Positions 18,130 to 26,806 of a stretch of DNA of 47,747 nt are shown here, piece after piece. The position numbers and the translations under genes were made by a program. Source of the DNA: Rhizosphaericola sp047606825. Its GTDB lineage: Bacteria > Bacteroidota > Bacteroidia > Chitinophagales > Chitinophagaceae. The notes beneath the pieces were generated by a model, which was given only the letters and a program-made list of their open reading frames with translations, searched no databases and had not been told where the DNA came from. Location of the stretch: NCBI GenBank assembly GCA_047606825.1, contig JASGDY010000038.1, forward strand, positions 1 through 47,747, in the 5' to 3' direction. Each line of letters opens with the position of its first letter. Position 1 is the stretch's first letter.

Positions 18130-19794
18130 TCATTCGAAAAGAGTCAACTCCCTTGCATTGGCCAATGCAGCCTCCGAAGGGTTTTCGCCGCCAATCATCT
18201 GGGCGATGGCGTTGATACGTTCTTCCTTGTTCAATAGGCGCACGCCCGTCTTGACAGAGCCGTCGTTTTGTCTTTGTTTATAGACAAAATAATGCGCGTC
18301 TGCCATGCCGGCAATCTGCGGTTGGTGGGTAATGGAAATGACTTGGATATTGGCTGCCAAAAGTTTCAACAGCAAGCCGACCTGCTTGGCGGCCTCACCC
18401 GAAATACCCGTGTCGATTTCGTCAAAGATTAAGGTCGGTAACTGCACGGAACGCGCGACAAGCGACTTCACGCTCAACATCAGACGGCTCAGTTCGCCGC
18501 CGCTCGCCACTCTCTGCACGAGTTCGAAACGTCCGCTGCTATTGGCATCGAAAAGAAAAAAGACTTCTTCCAAGCCAAAAACATTCATCTCTTTCAAAGG
18601 TTGCAGCTCGATTTTGAGTCGGGCGTTGGGCATGCCCATTTGTTTTAATAAAGCCGCGATTTCTTTTTCTATCGTTGGGATGGCTTTTTTTCTTTTTTCA
18701 GTCAATTGGTTGCCGAGTGCCAAAGCTTCTTTTTTGGCGGTTTCCATGGTGTGCAGCAGTAGGTTTTCGTCGTCTTGGATATGTTGGAAACCTTGCAGCC
18801 GTTGCGCCAGCTTGTCTTGTATCGCCCGCAAATCGTTGGTCGTATTGACACCGTGCTTTTTCAATAATTTATAACCGGCGGACAGGCGTTCGTTGACAAA
18901 GTCAATCCTGCCTGCGTCCAGATGGGTATTGTCCGCCAATGCCGCCGCCTCGTTGCCGATGTCGTCCAGCTCAATCTGCACACTGTGCAGACGCTCGGCC
19001 AGCACTGCAATAGCAGGTTGTATATCCGCAAAACGCGACAACCGATTCGCATTGGATTTTATTTCAGAAACGATAGGCTGTTCTCCTTCGACGAGGAGGT
19101 TGGCGGTTTCGGACAACAACGTTTTTATTTCTTCCGAATGTGTCAGCGTCTTTAATTCATTGTCCAAATCTTCCAGTTCGTTTTCCTGTAAGTTGGCTTC
19201 CGACAATTCATCGTATTGGAACTGCAAATAGTCCAACTCCTTGGAAAGACGGGCTTTTTGTTCCAGCAGCGCATGATAATCTTTATGTGCTTTTTGCCAA
19301 AGGCGGTATTGTGTCTGGTATTGGGACAACAGGTTTTCGGTGTTGGCAACCGTGTCCACGACGACACGCTGGAATCCGGCATCGCCGATTTCCAATGTGT
19401 CAAATTGCTGGTGCAAATCGACAATCGCCGATGCCAGCACACGCAGTTGCTGCATGGAGACAGGTGTATCGTTGACAAAACCGCGTGATTTTCCGGCTGC
19501 CGTGATTTCGCGGCGCAATACGAGTTCGGGTTCTATGTCGAGTTCATTTTCCGTCAGGAATTGGGTAACCGCCTGGTTGTTTTCCACGGAAAAAATGCCC
19601 TCGACGACACATTTCTTTTCTTTTTGTTTGAGTGCCGCCGTTTCCGCACGCGCCCCTAGAAGCAAAGACAATGCCCCGACCAGAATACTTTTCCCGGCGC
19701 CCGTCTCTCCGGTAATGATATTCAGACCTTTGTTGAAGTCTATCGCGACCTCGTCGATGATGGCATAATTCTGTATAAACAACCTGTTAATCAC
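18130..19794 (-). CDS. recN: DNA repair protein RecN
   Basis: A 554-aa SMC-like ATPase. Walker A GETGAGKS is at residues 29-36. A central coiled-coil region (about 150-360) separates it from the C-terminal ABC half with FDEIDTGISG (Walker B) and the ITHQPQIA H-loop. RecN helps hold and process broken ends in double-strand break repair. The start codon is GTG at 19794, giving the canonical MINRLFIQNYAIID. A -7-like box lies 22 bp upstream. Confidence 0.95.
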   Translation of the reverse strand: MINRLFIQNYAIIDEVAIDFNKGLNIITGETGAGKSILVGALSLLLGARAETAALKQKEKKCVVEGIFSVENNQAVTQFLTENELDIEPELVLRREITAAGKSRGFVNDTPVSMQQLRVLASAIVDLHQQFDTLEIGDAGFQRVVVDTVANTENLLSQYQTQYRLWQKAHKDYHALLEQKARLSKELDYLQFQYDELSEANLQENELEDLDNELKTLTHSEEIKTLLSETANLLVEGEQPIVSEIKSNANRLSRFADIQPAIAVLAERLHSVQIELDDIGNEAAALADNTHLDAGRIDFVNERLSAGYKLLKKHGVNTTNDLRAIQDKLAQRLQGFQHIQDDENLLLHTMETAKKEALALGNQLTEKRKKAIPTIEKEIAALLKQMGMPNARLKIELQPLKEMNVFGLEEVFFLFDANSSGRFELVQRVASGGELSRLMLSVKSLVARSVQLPTLIFDEIDTGISGEAAKQVGLLLKLLAANIQVISITHQPQIAGMADAHYFVYKQRQNDGSVKTGVRLLNKEERINAIAQMIGGENPSEAALANARELTLFE

Positions 19795-19815
19795 CTTCTA
19801 CAAACTTAATTTTTG

Positions 19816-19823
19816 TAAAGATA
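19816..19823 (-). promoter_or_regulatory. Possible -7 box of recN
   Basis: On the minus strand this reads TATCTTTA, one base from TAnnTTTG, 22 bp upstream of the GTG start. Confidence 0.35.
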
Positions 19824-19890
19824 GAAGTTGGCTGGGTAATTAGGGAATTTGATGGTTTGAAATTAATCCATCTAGGGATGTTTTTTGGAG

Positions 19891-19933
19891 AAAATAAGCC
19901 ACGAATGCACGTCATGCGTTCATGGCTTATTTT
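19891..19933. terminator. Long hairpin after aspS (CGAATGCAC repeat family)
   Basis: Arms AAAATAAGCCACGAATGCA (19891-19909) and its complement (19915-19933) pair at 17 of 19 positions around CGTCA. T-rich flanks on both strands make it a plausible bidirectional terminator between aspS and the recN promoter region, 29 bp beyond the aspS stop. The core AAGCCACGAATGCACG recurs at 41805-41843. Confidence 0.7.
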
Positions 19934-19962
19934 TTAAAATCACGAAAGTTCCTTGCTTGAAC

Positions 19963-21786
19963 CTATCCTTTCAACGTGATTTCCAGCTCGTCCAACTGTT
20001 TCTGGTCGATATGCGAAGGAGCGTCCAGCATCACGTCGCGGCCGCTGTTGTTTTTAGGGAAAGCGATGAAGTCACGGATGCTTTCCGCGCCACCCAAAAT
20101 GGAACACAGGCGGTCCAGGCCAAATGCCAAGCCTCCATGCGGCGGCGCACCGTATTCAAACGCGCCCAACAGAAACCCAAATTTTTCGTTCGCTTCCTCC
20201 TGGCTTAGTCCCAGTGCTTCAAACATCTTGGACTGCAAGTCTTTCTGGAAAATTCGGATGGAACCGCCACCGATTTCGTTGCCGTTCAATACCATATCGT
20301 AGGCATTGGCCTTAATGCTGGCATAAGGATGTTCGAGGTATTTTTCGGAATTGTCGATAACCGGACTGTTGTTGACCATCTTGTCGATATCTTCCGGTTT
20401 GGGAGCGGTGAACGGATGGTGTTTGGCATACCAGCGGTTGTCTTCCTCGCCGTATTCAAACTGCGGGAAATCCAATACCCACAGGAGTTTGAACTCCTCG
20501 GGATTGCGCAAGCCCAGGCGTTTCCCCATTTCCAGACGCAATTCGCTGATGGCTTTGCGCGTTTTTTCCTCGCGTCCCGCCAATATCAAAACCAAGTCGC
20601 CCGCCTTGGCATCGGCAGCCTGCGCTATCAACGCCAGTTTTTCCGGTGAGAAGAACTTATCGACCGAACTCTTGAAAGTCCCGTCCGCATTACATTTCAC
20701 GTTGACCAGACCCATCATGCCGATTTGGGGACGTTTTACCCATTCGGTCAGTTCGTCGATTTGTTTGCGTGTATATTCGGCAGCACCTGGAACGGCAATC
20801 GCGACAACGGTTTCCGCCTCGTCAAAGACCTTGAAGTCAATGCCGTCAAAGATTTCGGGATGCCCTTCCTTGGTCGGAAATACGGCTTTTGGATATTTCA
20901 GGTTGGCAATCGGCATCCCAAAACGGATATCCGGCTTGTCGTTGCCATACGTCCACATCGCATCTTCCCAAGTCATTCTGGGAACGGCATCGCTGTAATC
21001 AATCTGTTTTACGTCCTTGAAAATACGCTTGACCAGCCCTTCAAACATCTGCAAAACGTCTTCCTGTTCGACAAAGCTCATCTCGCAGTCTATCTGCGTA
21101 AATTCGGGTTGTCTATCGGCACGCAGATCCTCGTCGCGAAAGCATTTCACAATCTGGAAATAACGGTCGTAACCGCTCACCATCAACAGTTGCTTAAATG
21201 TCTGTGGAGACTGCGGCAAAGCATAAAATTCGCCCGGATTCATCCGCGAAGGCACCACAAAATCGCGCGCACCTTCCGGCGTGGACTTGATCAGGAACGG
21301 TGTCTCGATGTCCCAAAAACCATTTTCATGCAGGTATTCGCGTGTAACACGGTTGACGTTGTAGCGCAGTTCGAGGTTTTTCTTGACGGGATTGCGGCGC
21401 AGGTCGAGGTAGCGGTATTTCATCCGCAGGTCCTCGCCGCCGTCGGTATCGTCCTGTATCGTAAACGGCGGCACGGCAGACTTGTTCAAAATCGTGAACG
21501 AAGCGACTTCAATCTCGATGTCGCCCGTCGGGATATTGGGGTTTTTGCTGGTACGCTCCGTCACTTTTCCGGAAACCTGCAACACATATTCGCGTCCAAG
21601 CGGATTGTTGTCCAACTCCTTTACCAACGCTTCTCCAAACAATAACTGCGTGATTCCATATCTGTCGCGCAGGTCAACAAACGTGATGGCGCCAAACTTA
21701 CGGACGGTCTGCACCCAGCCCGACAAGGTTACTTCCCTGCCGGCATCGGTGATCCGCAATGTACCACAAGTGTGTGAACGATACAT
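19963..21786 (-). CDS. aspS: Aspartyl-tRNA synthetase
   Basis: A 607-aa class IIb synthetase that charges tRNA-Asp. The N-terminal OB-fold anticodon-binding domain (about 1-110) is followed by the catalytic core with motif 2 FRDEDLRADRQPEFTQ and motif 3 GGLAFGLDRL, and between them the bacterial GAD insertion. Length and GAD domain indicate the bacterial AspRS type. A consensus -7 box is 24 bp upstream and a hairpin terminator follows. Confidence 0.97.
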   Translation of the reverse strand: MYRSHTCGTLRITDAGREVTLSGWVQTVRKFGAITFVDLRDRYGITQLLFGEALVKELDNNPLGREYVLQVSGKVTERTSKNPNIPTGDIEIEVASFTILNKSAVPPFTIQDDTDGGEDLRMKYRYLDLRRNPVKKNLELRYNVNRVTREYLHENGFWDIETPFLIKSTPEGARDFVVPSRMNPGEFYALPQSPQTFKQLLMVSGYDRYFQIVKCFRDEDLRADRQPEFTQIDCEMSFVEQEDVLQMFEGLVKRIFKDVKQIDYSDAVPRMTWEDAMWTYGNDKPDIRFGMPIANLKYPKAVFPTKEGHPEIFDGIDFKVFDEAETVVAIAVPGAAEYTRKQIDELTEWVKRPQIGMMGLVNVKCNADGTFKSSVDKFFSPEKLALIAQAADAKAGDLVLILAGREEKTRKAISELRLEMGKRLGLRNPEEFKLLWVLDFPQFEYGEEDNRWYAKHHPFTAPKPEDIDKMVNNSPVIDNSEKYLEHPYASIKANAYDMVLNGNEIGGGSIRIFQKDLQSKMFEALGLSQEEANEKFGFLLGAFEYGAPPHGGLAFGLDRLCSILGGAESIRDFIAFPKNNSGRDVMLDAPSHIDQKQLDELEITLKG

Positions 21787-21810
21787 AACTTACATTCTAT
21801 TTTAGGTCGG

Positions 21811-21818
21811 CAAAGATA
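21811..21818 (-). promoter_or_regulatory. Probable promoter of aspS
   Basis: The minus strand reads TATCTTTG, a consensus -7 box. TTTA (21836-21839, minus strand) lies 17 bases upstream and may be the -33 element. The leader would be about 18 nt. Confidence 0.5.
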
Positions 21819-21908
21819 GCCTGTCGCGCATTAAGTAAAAAGCCTAAAACGGAACGCCTGTCGGCATAACCTGTTTTCGGCTCCATACCAGACAGAAGAT
21901 GTACTGCC

Positions 21909-22829
21909 TTACAAATCAATACTAAAATTAACCAGTTGGATAAATTCGTCCACACGTTTGTGCAACGCGGCGGTCGTGACTTCCTTCAAGCGTTGCGTCC
22001 CGAACCTTTCACAGCAAAAGCTGGCCAAGGCCGAACCAACGATGATGGCACATTTCATATTTTCGAAAGAGATATCGCCTGTTTTGGCGAGATAGCCGAT
22101 AAAGCCACCCGCAAAAGTGTCGCCCGCCCCCGTCGGGTCAAATACCTCGTCCAAAGGCAACGCCGGTGCAAAGAAAACCTTGTCTTCCTGGAACAGCAAG
22201 GCACCGTTTTCCCCTTTCTTGATAATCAGCGTAGAAGGACCCAATTGCAGGATTCTCTTCGCTGCTTTCACCAAGGAGTATTCTTTGCTCAACTGGCGCG
22301 CTTCGCTGTCGTTGATGACCAATACGTCCACTAGTTTCAACACGTCCATCAGTTCGTCCCAAGCCGTGTCCATCCAGAAGTTCATAGTGTCCAACATGAT
22401 AAGTTTTGGTCTGTTTTTCATCTGTTGGATGACGCTTTTCTGCGCAGGCGGATACAGATTGCCCAGCATCAGGAACTCCGCGTCCTGGTAACTTTCAGGA
22501 ACGACTGGGTTGAAGTCCGCCAATACGTTCAGGTCTGTCACCAGCGAATCCCTCGAGTTCATGTCCAGGTGGTAACGACCTTTCCAGAAAAAAGATTTCT
22601 GATCCTGAACGATCTGCACGCCTTCGACGGAGACACCCCGGTTTTTCAGTGCGTCCAGTTCCTGCGCGGGGAAATCATTGCCCACAATGGAGATCTGCCT
22701 GATGTCATTGCCCAGGATGCTAGCCGCATAAGCGATATAAGTAGCTGAACCGCCAATGACTTTTCCGGATTGTCCAAACGGTGTTTCGAGCTCGTCGAAA
22801 GCCATCGTGCCAAGAGAGATAAGTGACAT
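21909..22829 (-). CDS. PfkB-family carbohydrate kinase
   Basis: A 306-aa ribokinase-fold kinase. The N-terminal GGSATYIAYAASILG is the PfkB signature 1 region. The C-terminal DPTGAGDTFAGGFIGYL is signature 2, with the catalytic Asp in GAGD. Members phosphorylate sugars, nucleosides or sugar phosphates; the substrate is not predictable here. I chose the ATG at 22829 (MSLISLGTMAF); a longer frame from 22877 would overlap the -7 box at 22875-22882 and has no family support. Confidence 0.88.
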   Translation of the reverse strand: MSLISLGTMAFDELETPFGQSGKVIGGSATYIAYAASILGNDIRQISIVGNDFPAQELDALKNRGVSVEGVQIVQDQKSFFWKGRYHLDMNSRDSLVTDLNVLADFNPVVPESYQDAEFLMLGNLYPPAQKSVIQQMKNRPKLIMLDTMNFWMDTAWDELMDVLKLVDVLVINDSEARQLSKEYSLVKAAKRILQLGPSTLIIKKGENGALLFQEDKVFFAPALPLDEVFDPTGAGDTFAGGFIGYLAKTGDISFENMKCAIIVGSALASFCCERFGTQRLKEVTTAALHKRVDEFIQLVNFSIDL

Positions 22830-22874
22830 AAAAATGGAAAGAATATGTGGTGAAAAATAAAAATATTGCGGGCG

Positions 22875-22882
22875 CAAAGGTA
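22875..22882 (-). promoter_or_regulatory. Probable -7 box of the PfkB kinase gene
   Basis: The minus strand reads TACCTTTG, matching TAnnTTTG, 45 bp upstream of the start at 22829. Its position argues against the longer start at 22877. Confidence 0.42.
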
Positions 22883-23052
22883 TTGTTTTCTAGGTAATTC
22901 TTAGGAGTCCATAATGCGGGTAGGTATAAGCCAAATCTTCCAATTTTGGAATCTTCCAATTTCCAAATCAAAAAATTATCATTTCTCTGTCATTTTTTAC
23001 CAACATTTCCCTAGTTTTGAACCAATTGTCTCATTTCATTAATAGATTGATT

Positions 23053-23457
23053 GTGAAAAAGAATACTTTGTTCGCGATGGTTTTGTTCCTGTCGCTTGCC
23101 GCCGTCATGGGATCGAGCTGTAAAAGCCCTTCATCCGACAAGGCTGGGGACAAAACAGCCACGACTTCCGGGAAAGACGATATCTCACAGAATCCCGACT
23201 ACCAGAAAGGACTGGATTTGCTGCAAAAAAGCGACTGCCAGACCTGCCATACCATATCCACAACGGCGACGGGACCTTCTTTTGTCGATATTGCAAAAAA
23301 ATATAGTGCTGCCGATATCCCTACATTGGCAGACAAAATCATCAAAGGCGGCAGTGGTGTATGGGGACAGGTGCCGATGACACCACACCCAGACCTACCC
23401 AAACCGGACGCCGAGCAGATCGTGAAGTACATCCTCCTGCTCAAAGACCAGGAATAA
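23053..23457 (+). CDS. Class I cytochrome c (c551/c552 type), exported
   Basis: A protein of about 134 aa with one haem. The N terminus VKKNTLFAMVLFLSLA is a signal sequence ending near GSSC (Cys23), a possible lipoprotein cysteine. The haem site is CQTCH (Cys62, Cys65, His66), and the distal ligand is probably Met109 in GQVPMTPHPDLP. It is a small periplasmic electron carrier. The start is probably GTG 23053, which puts two Lys before the hydrophobic core; a TTG at 23017 is the alternative. The next gene, tadA, starts 59 bp downstream and is functionally unrelated. Confidence 0.88.
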   Translation: MKKNTLFAMVLFLSLAAVMGSSCKSPSSDKAGDKTATTSGKDDISQNPDYQKGLDLLQKSDCQTCHTISTTATGPSFVDIAKKYSAADIPTLADKIIKGGSGVWGQVPMTPHPDLPKPDAEQIVKYILLLKDQE

Positions 23458-23516
23458 ACTTTAGACTTCTGACGGAACAATCCCCAAAAGCTGCCCTTTT
23501 ATTTCTCCAACCGACC

Positions 23517-23951
23517 ATGACGGACGAACAATACATGCGCCTGGCACTCAAGGAAGCACAGAAAGCTTTTGACGCAGACGAAGTGCCTATCGGAGCCATC
23601 ATCGTGCTGCGCGACAAGGTTATCGCCAAGGCGCACAACCAGGTTGAGCTTTTGCATGATCCGACGGCACACGCTGAAGTATTGGCCATCACGACCGCAT
23701 GCAGCCATCTCGGTGCCAAATACCTGCCCGATGCGACATTGTACGTGACCGTCGAACCCTGCCTGATGTGCAGCGGCGCGCTCCACTGGAGCAAGATTGG
23801 GCGCATCGTTTTCGGTGCGCATGACGACAAAAACGGCTACCGCAAATATACCGATCAGCCTTTCCATCCCAAGACCCTATTGGCGGGCGGCATATTGGCG
23901 GAGGAATGTGCAGCGTTGTTAAAGTTATTTTTTCGTCAAAAAAGACAGTGA
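23517..23951 (+). CDS. tadA: tRNA-specific adenosine deaminase
   Basis: A 144-aa cytidine-deaminase-fold enzyme. The zinc site is HAE (His52, catalytic Glu54) and PCLMC (Cys82, Cys85). The N terminus YMRLALKEAQKAFDADEVPIG and the C-terminal FF-x-QK helix are typical of TadA, which converts A34 of tRNA-Arg to inosine. A guanine deaminase from the same family is less likely given these segments. The frame is open upstream into the cytochrome gene, but ATG 23517 gives the family start. Confidence 0.92.
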   Translation: MTDEQYMRLALKEAQKAFDADEVPIGAIIVLRDKVIAKAHNQVELLHDPTAHAEVLAITTACSHLGAKYLPDATLYVTVEPCLMCSGALHWSKIGRIVFGAHDDKNGYRKYTDQPFHPKTLLAGGILAEECAALLKLFFRQKRQ

Positions 23952-24021
23952 ACATTGAGGCAACCTATTTGTTAATTATTTTTACGCAAATCATTTTTTA
24001 ACCTTAAAATAAATTCAAACA

Positions 24022-24630
24022 ATGGCTTTTACATTACCGGAACTTCCCTACGCATACAACGCATTGGAACCGCACATAGATGAAGAAACAATGAAAATAC
24101 ATCACGACAAGCACCACCAGGCTTACGTGACCAACCTCAATAATGCTATCGACGGTAAACCCGAAGCGGACAAAACCTTGGAAGAGCTTGTTGCCGTTGC
24201 TGGTACGCTTCCCAAAGTTGTACGTAACAACGCGGGCGGGCACTGGAACCACTCCTTTTTCTGGGAAATCCTTGCCGCCGAAGGTGGAGCTCCTTCCGGC
24301 GCGTTATTGGATGACATCAACGCTACATTTGGTTCGCTCGACACGCTGAAAGAGCAACTGAACGCCAAAGCGGCCGGCCAGTTCGGTTCGGGTTGGGGTT
24401 GGCTGATTGTCAACAAGGACGGTAAGCTCGAAATCACTTCCACGCCCAACCAGGACAATCCGCTGATGGATGTCGCTGAAGTAAAAGGTGCCCCCATCAT
24501 TGGCATCGACGTGTGGGAACATGCCTACTACCTTAAATATCAGAACAAACGTCCAGATTACCTCAAAGCTATCTGGAATGTCATCAACTGGAAAAAGGTC
24601 GAAGAACATTACGCAAAAGCAAAAGGTTAA
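24022..24630 (+). CDS. sodA: Superoxide dismutase, predicted Mn type
   Basis: A 202-aa Fe/Mn superoxide dismutase. Metal ligands lie in KIHHDKHH, GGHWNHSFFW and the C-terminal DVWEHAYY. Two positions favour manganese: NxGGHxNH rather than AxQxWNH, and the second-sphere Gln in TPNQDNPL. Fe enzymes usually have Gln in the first place and Ala in the second. A cambialistic enzyme cannot be excluded. It has no signal peptide, so it is cytosolic. A clear terminator follows. Confidence 0.95.
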   Translation: MAFTLPELPYAYNALEPHIDEETMKIHHDKHHQAYVTNLNNAIDGKPEADKTLEELVAVAGTLPKVVRNNAGGHWNHSFFWEILAAEGGAPSGALLDDINATFGSLDTLKEQLNAKAAGQFGSGWGWLIVNKDGKLEITSTPNQDNPLMDVAEVKGAPIIGIDVWEHAYYLKYQNKRPDYLKAIWNVINWKKVEEHYAKAKG

Positions 24631-24670
24631 TCAATAGACCAACGCTTTTAAAATTTGTTACCATTCTGGC

Positions 24671-24709
24671 AGCCCTGACCTATCTAAAAGTAGTATCAGG
24701 GCTTTTTTG
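24671..24709 (+). terminator. Terminator of the SOD gene
   Basis: AGCCCTGA (24671-24678) pairs with TCAGGGCT (24696-24703) across a 17-nt loop, followed by a run of six T, 41 bp after the stop. Confidence 0.85.
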
Positions 24710-24749
24710 AAAAGTTCACCTCTATTTCATCACACTAAAAGGAAAAATT

Positions 24750-25079
24750 ATGGGTAAGTTCGTTTTAAAAAAAGGGAAGGATGGCCAGTTCTATTTCAAC
24801 CTGAAGGCAGGCAATGGGCAGATAATCCTTTCGAGTGAGGGTTATCCGGTCGAGAGTGCCGCCGTCAATGGGATCGAATCTGTCCGGAAAAACGCATCTG
24901 ACGAAGGTCATTTTGAACGTTTCGTCTCTTCCAACGGCAAACCTTATTTCAACCTGAAGGCAGGTAATGGACAGATTATTGGTAAAAGCGAACTATACGA
25001 AAGTACCGCCGCCATGGAAAAGGGTATCGCCTCCGTGAGGACAAATGCACCGGAAGCATCTATTGACAAAGAATATTAG
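24750..25079 (+). CDS. YegP/DUF1508 tandem-repeat protein
   Basis: A 109-aa cytosolic protein of two DUF1508 repeats, residues 1-52 and 53-103. Each contains G-x-(F/Y)-x-FNLKAGNGQII and ends GI-x-SVR-x-NA. The two repeats share the same FNLKAGNGQII at both protein and DNA level. The family is widespread and stress-linked, but no reaction is known. It follows the SOD terminator by 40 bp and so has its own promoter. Confidence 0.92.
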   Translation: MGKFVLKKGKDGQFYFNLKAGNGQIILSSEGYPVESAAVNGIESVRKNASDEGHFERFVSSNGKPYFNLKAGNGQIIGKSELYESTAAMEKGIASVRTNAPEASIDKEY

Positions 25080-25439
25080 CTCAAGGCCGAAAGTGGGAAG
25101 GCAACAGAAAGCCGGTGTCTGCACAAAGGATAATTGAGTGTATGGGCAAAAAGGTACACATACGCGGAAATGACGTGCGGGCGTTGCCACTGTCCCATAG
25201 CCGTCATCGTTGCTGCATGCCGAGTGTCGTTAGAGTTGGGAGAGTTGCGGGTGATGACACATCTGCAACGGTGATCGCCATTGTTGGTGTTGTCTCCTAA
25301 CAGCTTATCTTAATGTCAGCGGCTTAACGACACAAGGACTTTTACAGCAAAAGGGCAGCCGGAAATGAAATTAATTTCATTTCCGGCTGCCCTTTTGCTG
25401 TTTCTATAAAAATAGCCGACAGCCATAGGCTAAGATTTA
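25080..25439. other. 360-bp spacer between yegP and clpX ends
   Basis: Convergent intergenic region. Its right end contains the perfect palindrome at 25344-25401. A 61-codon frame at 25115-25300 has no family resemblance and unusual codon use, so I do not call it a gene. Nothing else is recognisable. Confidence 0.5.
25344..25401. terminator. Perfect 29-bp palindrome, terminator of clpX
   Basis: A 58-nt perfect inverted repeat with no spacer (centre between 25372 and 25373). The GC core GGGCAGCCGG/CCGGCTGCCC has A/T-rich ends giving AAAA/TTTT on both sides, so it can terminate in both directions. It lies 38 bp beyond the clpX stop. The arm length and the absence of any mismatch are unusual. 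Confidence 0.8.
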
Positions 25440-26678
25440 TCACGCCACCTTCAAATGGTTGAGTTTGCTCTTGTCAAACTTGTTTTTGGCGTATGTCAAA
25501 TCGATGTGCAGTTTTTTGACGTTCGTTCCGGGCAGTTCAAACATGGCGTCCGTCAATATGTTTTCACAGATACTGCGTAAGCCACGTGCTCCCAGTTTAA
25601 ATTCCAAAGCCTTGTGCGTGATGAAGTCCAGTGCGTCTGTATCGACGGTCAGCTTGACACCTTCCAGTTCAAAAAGACGGGTGAACTGCTTGATAAGGCT
25701 GTTTTTGGGCTCGGTCAATATGGCGTTCAGCGTTTCCGCATCCAAAGGGTCGAGGTGCGTCACGACGGGCAGGCGGCCCAACAGTTCGGGAATCAGACCA
25801 AAAGATTTCAAGTCTTGCGCGTTGACAAACTGTAAGAGGTTTTTCTTTTGTTCTTCTTCCAATTGCTTGTTGACATTGAAGCCAATGGAATTGGTGTTGA
25901 TACGTCTAGCAATGATTTTGTCGACGCCGTCAAATGCGCCACCGCAGATGAACAGGATATTTTGCGTGTTGATTTTGATCATTTTTTGTTCCGGGTGCTT
26001 GCGTCCACCTTGTGGCGGTACCAATGCTTCCGTCCCTTCCAGCATTTTCAGCAAACCTTGTTGTACGCCTTCCCCACTGACGTCGCGTGTGATGGACGGG
26101 TTGTCGCCTTTACGGGCGATTTTGTCTATTTCGTCCACGTAGACAATGCCGTGTTCCGCCGCCGCCACGTCATAGTTGCAGGATTGCAACAGGCGCGTCA
26201 ACATGCTTTCTACGTCTTCGCCCACATAGCCTGCTTCCGTAAAGACGGTTGCGTCCACGATGGCAAAAGGAACGTTGAGCAGCCTGGCGATACTTTTGGC
26301 GAGCAAGGTCTTGCCCGTGCCTGTTTCGCCGACCATGATGATATTGGACTTTTCGATTTCTATTTCGTTGTCCGTTTTTTTCTGTGTAATCCTTTTGAAA
26401 TGGTTGTACACTGCGACGGACAACACTTTTTTGGCATCGTCCTGTCCGATGACATATTGGTCTAGGAAAGTCTTGATTTCTGTTGGTCTGCGTATGGTCA
26501 GCTTATTGGAAGTTCCGGTAGGGGATGCCATGGTCGTGGTAAATTCCTCGGCGATTATCTGTTGGGCATGCTCCACACAACTTTCGCAGATATGACCTTC
26601 CAGTCCTGCAATCAGGATCTTCACCTCCTCACGGGAACGGCCACAAAACGAACAATGTAACGGTGACTGCTTTGCCAT
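25440..26678 (-). CDS. clpX: ATP-dependent Clp protease ATP-binding subunit ClpX
   Basis: A 412-aa AAA+ unfoldase. The N-terminal zinc-binding domain has Cys9, Cys12, Cys31 and Cys34. Walker A GETGTGKT is at residues 117-124, with Walker B IVYVDEIDKIA. The IGF loop that docks into ClpP is visible (SIGFNV). It unfolds tagged proteins and feeds them to ClpP. It is the last gene of a clpP-clpP-clpX cluster, 128 bp after the nearer clpP, and has a -7 box of its own. Confidence 0.97.
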   Translation of the reverse strand: MAKQSPLHCSFCGRSREEVKILIAGLEGHICESCVEHAQQIIAEEFTTTMASPTGTSNKLTIRRPTEIKTFLDQYVIGQDDAKKVLSVAVYNHFKRITQKKTDNEIEIEKSNIIMVGETGTGKTLLAKSIARLLNVPFAIVDATVFTEAGYVGEDVESMLTRLLQSCNYDVAAAEHGIVYVDEIDKIARKGDNPSITRDVSGEGVQQGLLKMLEGTEALVPPQGGRKHPEQKMIKINTQNILFICGGAFDGVDKIIARRINTNSIGFNVNKQLEEEQKKNLLQFVNAQDLKSFGLIPELLGRLPVVTHLDPLDAETLNAILTEPKNSLIKQFTRLFELEGVKLTVDTDALDFITHKALEFKLGARGLRSICENILTDAMFELPGTNVKKLHIDLTYAKNKFDKSKLNHLKVA

Positions 26679-26713
26679 AATATTTTTTTATTTTAATAAG
26701 CGTTTTTGCGCTG

Positions 26714-26721
26714 CAAAGATA
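26714..26721 (-). promoter_or_regulatory. Probable -7 box of clpX
   Basis: The minus strand reads TATCTTTG, the consensus -7 box, 35 bp upstream of the clpX start. It suggests clpX can be transcribed separately from the two clpP genes. Confidence 0.45.
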
Positions 26722-26806
26722 CGGTAAAAACGCGTAATGCTGAATGTCACACCGGTGTTTGCCCTGTGGGATTCAGCATTACGTGTTAGGTTAGGTGTTG
26801 CGCTTT

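Noticed and set aside
20725..21645. 306-codon plus-strand frame opposite aspS
   Set aside because: Shadow frame caused by codon bias; aspS motifs 2 and 3 are on the minus strand.
25115..25300. 61-codon plus-strand frame between yegP and clpX
   Set aside because: No domain, no credible start signal, and the composition resembles a spacer.
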